Shown here: piece by piece, positions 6,895 through 11,071 of the stretch
Layout: each line of letters begins with the position of its first letter
How positions within the stretch are numbered: position 1 is the stretch's first letter
Assembly: GCA_016191715.1 (NCBI GenBank)
Contig: JACPVN010000053.1
Location: forward strand, 1-11,071
Reading direction: 5' to 3'
Source: Ignavibacteriota bacterium
Lineage (GTDB): Bacteria > Bacteroidota > Ignavibacteria > UBA10030 > SZUA-254
DNA length: 11,071 bases
Notes under the pieces: model-generated
Database searches by the model: none
What the model was told of the DNA's origin: nothing
The model's input: only the letters and a program-made list of their open reading frames with translations
Program-made: the position numbers and the translations under genes

Positions 6895-6899
6895 TCCTT
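6895..6899 (-). promoter_or_regulatory. Shine-Dalgarno of tuf
   Basis: Minus-strand AAGGA, seven bases before the tuf ATG, in the 49-base fusA-tuf gap. Good spacing fits the independent, high-level translation expected for EF-Tu. Confidence 0.65.
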
Positions 6900-6936
6900 G
6901 TATTAAGACTGTTTATAAAATAGTGATCTAAAAAAC

Positions 6937-9036
6937 TTATGCTAAAACCGACTCGCCTTTTACACTTTGAGCGACTTCCTCTGCAACGCTCTTCGGAGCT
7001 TCATCGTAATATGCAAACTGCATCGTGTAAATTGCACGACCTTGAGTCATGGAACGCATGTGAGTAGCGTAACCAAACATTTCGGCAAGCGGAACTTTTG
7101 CTTTGATGACTTGCGCATCTTTTCTTGGCAACATCCCTTCGATTTTTCCACGACGGGAATTCAAGTCGCCCATAACATCACCCAAATATTCTTCGGGTGT
7201 AACAACTTCGACATCCATAATCGGCTCTAAGAGAACCGGACTTGCCTTTCTTGCGGCTTCCTTGAATCCGATTGATGCCGCAATCTTGAATGCCATTTCC
7301 GAAGAATCAACTTCGTGATAGGAACCGTCAAACAATTTTACTTTGACATCCACTACCGGGTAACCGGCAAGCACACCGTTGCGCATCGCTTCTTTGATTC
7401 CTTCAGAAACCGGCTTGATATACTCTTTCGGAACAACACCGCCGACAATGGCATTTTCAAATTCAAATCCTTTCCCTTTTTCATTGGGTCCGACTTCAAG
7501 CCAAACATCGCCAAATTGTCCACGTCCACCGCTTTGACGGATGAACTTTCCTTGTTGCTGAACTTTCTTTCTAATCGTTTCACGATATGCGACTTGCGGC
7601 TTACCAACATTCGCTTCAACGCGAAACTCGCGCTTCATTCTATCAATGATAATTTCGAGATGAAGTTCACCCATACCGCTGATGATTGTTTGTCCCGTTT
7701 CCTCATTTGTCGAAATTCTGAATGTCGGATCTTCATCAGCCAATTTCGCCATTGCCTCACCCATCTTTTCCTGGTCTGCTTTCGTTTTCGGTTCGATGGC
7801 TATTGCAATAACCGGCTCAGGGAAAATCATTTTTTCTAATATTATCGGGTCATCTTCAAGACATAATGTATCACCGGTTTTTGTATTTTTTAAACCGACC
7901 GCGGCAACGATATCACCCATGTACGCTTCGTCAATATCTTCACGATGATTCGCGTGCATCCGAAGAATTCTTCCGATTCTTTCTTTCTTATCGGAGGTTG
8001 CATTATAAACATATGAACCTGGCTTCAACGAACCCGAGTACACACGGAAATACGTCACCTTACCAACGTAAGGGTCGCTCATAATCTTAAATGCGAGCGC
8101 CGTAAACTTTTCTTTATCAGAAACTTTTCTGATAACCTGGTCTTTCATGTTCACATGATGACCGATAATTTCTGCATTACTTACATCAATCGGTGATGGT
8201 AAGAAATCAATAACAGAATCAAGCAAATTCTGAACGCCTTTATTCTTGAATGCTGAGCCACAAAGCACAGGAATAATACTAACCTTTAAACATGCACGTC
8301 GTAACACTGCTCTGACTTCAGTTGGCGAAATCTCTTTTCCTTCGAGGTACTTCTCTAAAAGAGAATCATCTTCGTCCGAGACTGCCTCTAACATTTTCGT
8401 TCGATACTCGGCGGCAAGTTTTTCCAAATCGTGTGGAATCGGCATCTCATCCCACGTAGTACCCTGATTTGTTTCATGAAAGACACATGCTTTCATTGTA
8501 ATCAAATCAATAATGCCGGTGAATAAATCACCCTCGCCAATCGGGATATGAACCGGAACTGCATTGGCTCCCAATCTGTTTTTCATCATTTGAATAACAT
8601 GAAAGAAATCCGCACCAACCCGATCCATTTTATTTACAAAGGCGATACGCGGTACGCCATACTTATCTGCCTGCCGCCACACTGTTTCTGATTGTGGTTC
8701 AACACCACCAACAGAACAGAACAAAGCAATCGCTCCGTCAAGTACTCTGAGCGAACGTTCAACTTCTGCAGTAAAGTCAACGTGTCCCGGAGTGTCAATG
8801 ATATTAATTCGATGATTGTCCCAAAAACAAGTCGTAGCGGCACTTGTAATAGTTATACCGCGCTCTTTCTCTTGCTCCATCCAGTCCATCGTCGCAGCGC
8901 CATCATGAACCTCTCCCATGCGATGCAAAACGCCTGTGTAAAACAGAATACGCTCTGTCGTCGTTGTTTTTCCAGCATCAATGTGAGCCATGATGCCGAT
9001 ATTTCTCGTTCGTTCTAACGGGTATGCTCTGGGCAT
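6937..9036 (-). CDS. fusA: Elongation factor G
   Basis: EF-G is the GTPase that moves tRNAs and mRNA through the ribosome and, with ribosome recycling factor, splits ribosomes after termination. The 699-residue protein has canonical length. The G domain shows AHIDAGKTT at 17-25, GITITSAATT (switch I), DTPGHVDF at 81-88 with His85, and NKMDR at 135-139, with GSAFKNKG later as G5. Domain IV has QSGGRGQFGDV and the tip segment YHEVDSSEMAFK carrying the conserved histidine. The end has MRSMTQGRA and TMQF. The stop is TAA. It follows rpsG by 36 bases; the AGG before it is too far for a good Shine-Dalgarno. This is the ordinary str-operon EF-G, not the EF-G2 paralogue. Confidence 0.99.
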   Translation of the reverse strand: MPRAYPLERTRNIGIMAHIDAGKTTTTERILFYTGVLHRMGEVHDGAATMDWMEQEKERGITITSAATTCFWDNHRINIIDTPGHVDFTAEVERSLRVLDGAIALFCSVGGVEPQSETVWRQADKYGVPRIAFVNKMDRVGADFFHVIQMMKNRLGANAVPVHIPIGEGDLFTGIIDLITMKACVFHETNQGTTWDEMPIPHDLEKLAAEYRTKMLEAVSDEDDSLLEKYLEGKEISPTEVRAVLRRACLKVSIIPVLCGSAFKNKGVQNLLDSVIDFLPSPIDVSNAEIIGHHVNMKDQVIRKVSDKEKFTALAFKIMSDPYVGKVTYFRVYSGSLKPGSYVYNATSDKKERIGRILRMHANHREDIDEAYMGDIVAAVGLKNTKTGDTLCLEDDPIILEKMIFPEPVIAIAIEPKTKADQEKMGEAMAKLADEDPTFRISTNEETGQTIISGMGELHLEIIIDRMKREFRVEANVGKPQVAYRETIRKKVQQQGKFIRQSGGRGQFGDVWLEVGPNEKGKGFEFENAIVGGVVPKEYIKPVSEGIKEAMRNGVLAGYPVVDVKVKLFDGSYHEVDSSEMAFKIAASIGFKEAARKASPVLLEPIMDVEVVTPEEYLGDVMGDLNSRRGKIEGMLPRKDAQVIKAKVPLAEMFGYATHMRSMTQGRAIYTMQFAYYDEAPKSVAEEVAQSVKGESVLA

Positions 9037-9072
9037 AAAAGATCAATAAACCTGATTATAATATTCCACACA

Positions 9073-9540
9073 CTACCACTTGAAGTGAGCGAACGCTTTG
9101 TTCGCCTCTGCCATCTTGTGGGTATCTTCTTTTTTCTTCACTGCATTTCCCTCATTGTTTGATGCAGCCATAATTTCTGACGCTAACTTCAAAGACATTG
9201 ACTTATCTTTTCGCGCACGCGCATAAATGAGTAACCATCGAAGCGCAAGGGCAACACTTCTATCTTGTCGTACTTCAGTTGGAATTTGGTACGTTGCACC
9301 ACCAACACGACGCGCTTTAATCTCTAACAATGGTCTTAAATTATTCATGGCTTTTTTGAATACATCCAAACCATTTGTTTTACTACGCTCTTCTATAATT
9401 CCGATCGCATCGTACACAATTTTTCGGGCTTGATGTTTTTTTCCGCTTTGCAATACAGCATTAATAAACTTTGAAACCAGAACATCATTAAATTTCGGAT
9501 CCGGTTGTGCTATTCGTTTTTCTGCGCTTTTTCTTCTCAT
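9073..9540 (-). CDS. rpsG: 30S ribosomal protein S7
   Basis: S7 starts assembly of the small-subunit head and lies near the E site; in E. coli it represses the str operon. The 155-residue protein has typical length: MRRKSAEKR, DPKFNDVLVSKFINAVLQSGKK, a helix with DVFKKAMNNLRPLLEIKARR, GGATYQIPTEVR, and RWLLIYARAR. It ends MAEANKAFAHFKW, the standard C-terminus, directly at a TAG. This shows that TAG works as a stop in this genome. It lies three bases behind rpsL and has no strong Shine-Dalgarno, so it is probably coupled to rpsL. Confidence 0.98.
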   Translation of the reverse strand: MRRKSAEKRIAQPDPKFNDVLVSKFINAVLQSGKKHQARKIVYDAIGIIEERSKTNGLDVFKKAMNNLRPLLEIKARRVGGATYQIPTEVRQDRSVALALRWLLIYARARKDKSMSLKLASEIMAASNNEGNAVKKKEDTHKMAEANKAFAHFKW

Positions 9541-9543
9541 AAT

Positions 9544-9915
9544 TTACTTCGGTTTCTTTGCACCGTATTTCGATCTTCCCTGTTTTCTATCAGTCACACC
9601 GGCAGTATCTAATGTACCGCGAATGATATGATAGCGAACGCCGGGAAGGTCTTTCACTCTTCCACCTCGAATCATTACGATTGAGTGTTCCTGAAGATTG
9701 TGCCCCTCGCCAGGAATATACGCGGTAACTTCAATTCCATTTGTAAGTCTGACACGCGCTACTTTACGTAATGCTGAATTTGGTTTTTTGGGAGTAGTTG
9801 TGTACACCCTTGTACATACACCGCGTTTTTGAGGCGAACTTTGAAGAGCCGGAGATTTACTCTTCCAAGCTACTTCTTCCCTTTGAAAGCGGATTAATTG
9901 ATTAATTGTTGGCAC
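9544..9915 (-). CDS. rpsL: 30S ribosomal protein S12
   Basis: S12 lies at the decoding centre and affects accuracy. The 123-residue protein has standard length: MPTINQLIR, SPQKRGVCTRVYTTTPKKPNSALRK with Lys43, RLTNGIEVTAYIPGEGHNLQEHS, and RGGRVKDLPGVRYH with Lys88 and Asp89. Lys43 and Lys88 are the wild-type residues at classical streptomycin-resistance positions, so S12 gives no sign of resistance. Asp89 corresponds to the residue that RimO methylthiolates. The start is GTG (9913-9915), fixed by the canonical N-terminus and a GGAG eight bases upstream. It is the first gene behind the promoter in the rpoC-rpsL gap. Confidence 0.98.
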   Translation of the reverse strand: MPTINQLIRFQREEVAWKSKSPALQSSPQKRGVCTRVYTTTPKKPNSALRKVARVRLTNGIEVTAYIPGEGHNLQEHSIVMIRGGRVKDLPGVRYHIIRGTLDTAGVTDRKQGRSKYGAKKPK

Positions 9916-9923
9916 TAAAAAGT

Positions 9924-9928
9924 CTCCA
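9924..9928 (-). promoter_or_regulatory. Shine-Dalgarno of rpsL (GTG start)
   Basis: Minus-strand TGGAG, eight bases before the GTG start of rpsL. It would fall near the start of the short leader made from the promoter at 9950-9977. Confidence 0.6.
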
Positions 9929-9949
9929 GTTTATGTGAAAAAGCCGCAC

Positions 9950-9977
9950 AATATATGAATAATTTATTAATTGTCAA
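9950..9977 (-). promoter_or_regulatory. Likely sigma-70-type promoter of the str-S10 unit
   Basis: On the minus strand a perfect TTGACA (9972-9977) is followed by 16 AT-rich bases and TATATT (9950-9955), five of six matches to the -10 consensus. Transcription would start near 9943, giving a leader of roughly 28 bases before the rpsL GTG. The bases just behind the -10 read GTGCGGC, a GC-rich discriminator in a very AT-rich gap, as seen at stringently controlled ribosomal promoters. The gap is 87 bases, far longer than any other here, which fits a promoter. The remaining bases up to the rpoC stop show no GC-rich hairpin, so rpoC transcripts may also read through. Confidence 0.6.
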
Positions 9978-10002
9978 AACGTAATTTCTGATTTATTTTG
10001 AG

Positions 10003-11071
10003 CTATTCAATAATAACACGTTCTAATTTGGGGTCGCTACTATACTCGTCATCCGTCCTAAGGTCCAACAGGTCAGATGCTGAAATCGGTGGATTATCTG
10101 AGTTCGGAACGACGATTAAGTTCTTGAATTTCTTCAATCCTGTTCCTGCCGGTATTAAATGACCCATGATGACGTTTTCCTTCAATCCTAACAATGAGTC
10201 AATCTTCGCTTGAATTGCCGCGTCAGTTAATACTTTTGTGGTTTCCTGGAACGATGCTGCCGAGACAAAGCTATCTGTTGAAAGTGCAGCAGAAGTAATT
10301 CCCAGAAGTACCGGTTCCGTTGTAGTGGGTTCAGATTCTCTTGTTTCGACAACACGTTTGCTCTTTTTCTTCAATTCCATGTTGATTTCGCGGATTTTTT
10401 TCTTGTTTGTTGCTTGTCCGTTTTTCAACTTTGAATCGCCTTTACTTGTCACAACAACCATTTCTTTGAGTTGATTGTTCTCGATGTTCACCTGATGAAC
10501 ATCAATATAATCGTCCTCAAGAAAATGCGTATCACCCGGGTCAAGAATGTGAACTTTTTGCATCATTTGACGAACAATCACTTCAATATGTTTATCATTA
10601 ATTTTCACACCTTGCATACGATACACTTCCTGAATTTCGTTCACAAGATACTCTTGAACAGCGCTTACACCCTTAATTCTTAAAATGTCATGCGGGTCAA
10701 TCGAACCATCGGAAAGCCGTTCACCGGAACGAACAACATCGTGTTCCTGAACGAGAACGTGTTTCCCCATCGGAACGAGGTAATGGCGCTCATCTTTTCC
10801 ATCTACACTCGTTACAATGATTTCTCTGGCGCCACGCTTTTGCACTCCGAATTTGATGGTTCCATCAATTTCGGAAACAACTGCCGGGTCTGCCGGACTT
10901 CGGGCTTCAAACAATTCTGTAACACGTGGTAAACCACCGGTAATGTCTCTCGTTTTTCCGGAATCTCTCGGAATTTTGACAATAATTGTCCCCGCTTTAA
11001 TTGCTTCTCCATCTTTCACAACAATGTGTGAACGAGTAGGAAGAATATAACTTCCCAATTTCTGTCCATCA
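10003..11071 (-). CDS. rpoC: DNA-directed RNA polymerase subunit beta', C-terminal part
   Basis: This is the last 355 or so codons of beta', the subunit that with beta forms the active-site cleft of RNA polymerase. The frame is open to the window edge, so the catalytic NADFDGD motif lies outside. Visible blocks are KTRDITGGLPRVTELFEAR, EYLVNEIQEVYRMQGVKIND, EVIVRQMMQKV, DPGDTHFLEDDYID, SFVSAASFQETTKVLTDAA, and GLKENVIMGHLIPAGTG. Between DDYID and LLGIT there is a long basic segment (NGQATNKKKIREINMELKKK and on), much longer than in E. coli and resembling the Bacteroidota/Chlorobiota form. It ends RVIIE at a TAG. The TTG at 11056-11058 is an internal leucine codon, not a start. Confidence 0.97.
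   Translation of the reverse strand, partial: DGQKLGSYILPTRSHIVVKDGEAIKAGTIIVKIPRDSGKTRDITGGLPRVTELFEARSPADPAVVSEIDGTIKFGVQKRGAREIIVTSVDGKDERHYLVPMGKHVLVQEHDVVRSGERLSDGSIDPHDILRIKGVSAVQEYLVNEIQEVYRMQGVKINDKHIEVIVRQMMQKVHILDPGDTHFLEDDYIDVHQVNIENNQLKEMVVVTSKGDSKLKNGQATNKKKIREINMELKKKSKRVVETRESEPTTTEPVLLGITSAALSTDSFVSAASFQETTKVLTDAAIQAKIDSLLGLKENVIMGHLIPAGTGLKKFKNLIVVPNSDNPPISASDLLDLRTDDEYSSDPKLERVIIE

Noticed and set aside
6888..6936. A separate tuf promoter in the fusA-tuf gap
   Set aside because: A TATAAA-like box is present, but no acceptable -35 lies at 16-18 bases and the gap is generally AT-rich. I do not call it.
7315..7839. A 174-codon open frame on the plus strand
   Set aside because: It lies wholly antisense to fusA, whose protein is fully conserved over this stretch. 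Its translation shows no recognisable motif and no upstream ribosome binding signal stands out. It is a shadow frame.
9916..10002. A terminator for rpoC
   Set aside because: The only symmetry is a short AT-only palindrome (AATAATTTATT) without a GC stem or a T-run placed behind it. It overlaps the promoter spacer and is better explained as promoter DNA.
1..11071. An undescribed accessory or defence system
   Set aside because: Nearly every base belongs to a conserved translation or transcription gene or a short operon gap. There are no repeats, foreign-looking genes or unexplained open frames on the coding strand.

Overview
The window is a minus-strand stretch of the core translation and transcription gene cluster. 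Read in the direction of transcription (from high to low coordinates) it holds: rpoC (3' part) - rpsL - rpsG - fusA - tuf - rpsJ - rplC - rplD - rplW - rplB - rpsS - rplV - rpsC - rplP - rpmC - rpsQ - rplN - rplX (5' part). All eighteen genes are housekeeping genes recognisable from conserved motifs. I see no mobile element, CRISPR array, RNA gene or accessory cassette.

Organism: a bacterium with a moderately AT-rich genome. The classical str genes (rpsL, rpsG, fusA, tuf) run straight into the S10/spc genes (rpsJ to rplX), directly behind rpoC. The C-terminal part of RpoC carries a long basic segment before its LLGIT block that resembles the Bacteroidota/Chlorobiota (FCB) type. I infer an FCB-group bacterium, perhaps near Ignavibacteria, Kapabacteria or Chlorobiota. 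This comes from remembered family patterns, not from a search. Several genes have clear Shine-Dalgarno sequences, which argues against a typical member of class Bacteroidia, where these are rare.

Layout: 10003-11071 is the end of rpoC. The 87-base gap behind it (9916-10002) carries the only good promoter I can see, TTGACA-16-TATATT, followed by a GC-rich discriminator. From there fifteen intact genes, rpsQ and the start of rplX follow with gaps of 49 bases or less (56 behind the rpsQ amber stop, 11 from its original stop) and no visible terminator, so they probably form one long transcription unit. The products build the ribosome (S12, S7, S10, L3, L4, L23, L2, S19, L22, S3, L16, L29, S17, L14, L24) and supply the two elongation factors EF-G and EF-Tu.

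The one real oddity is rpsQ (S17). Its frame is interrupted by an in-frame TAG at 633-635. The 14 codons behind the TAG still encode a canonical S17 C-terminus and end in TAA at 588-590. TAG is also the normal terminator of rplV, rpsG and rpoC in this window, so a general reassignment of UAG is unlikely. A sequencing error, a strain-level truncation or local readthrough remain open. Apart from this I found no undescribed system.
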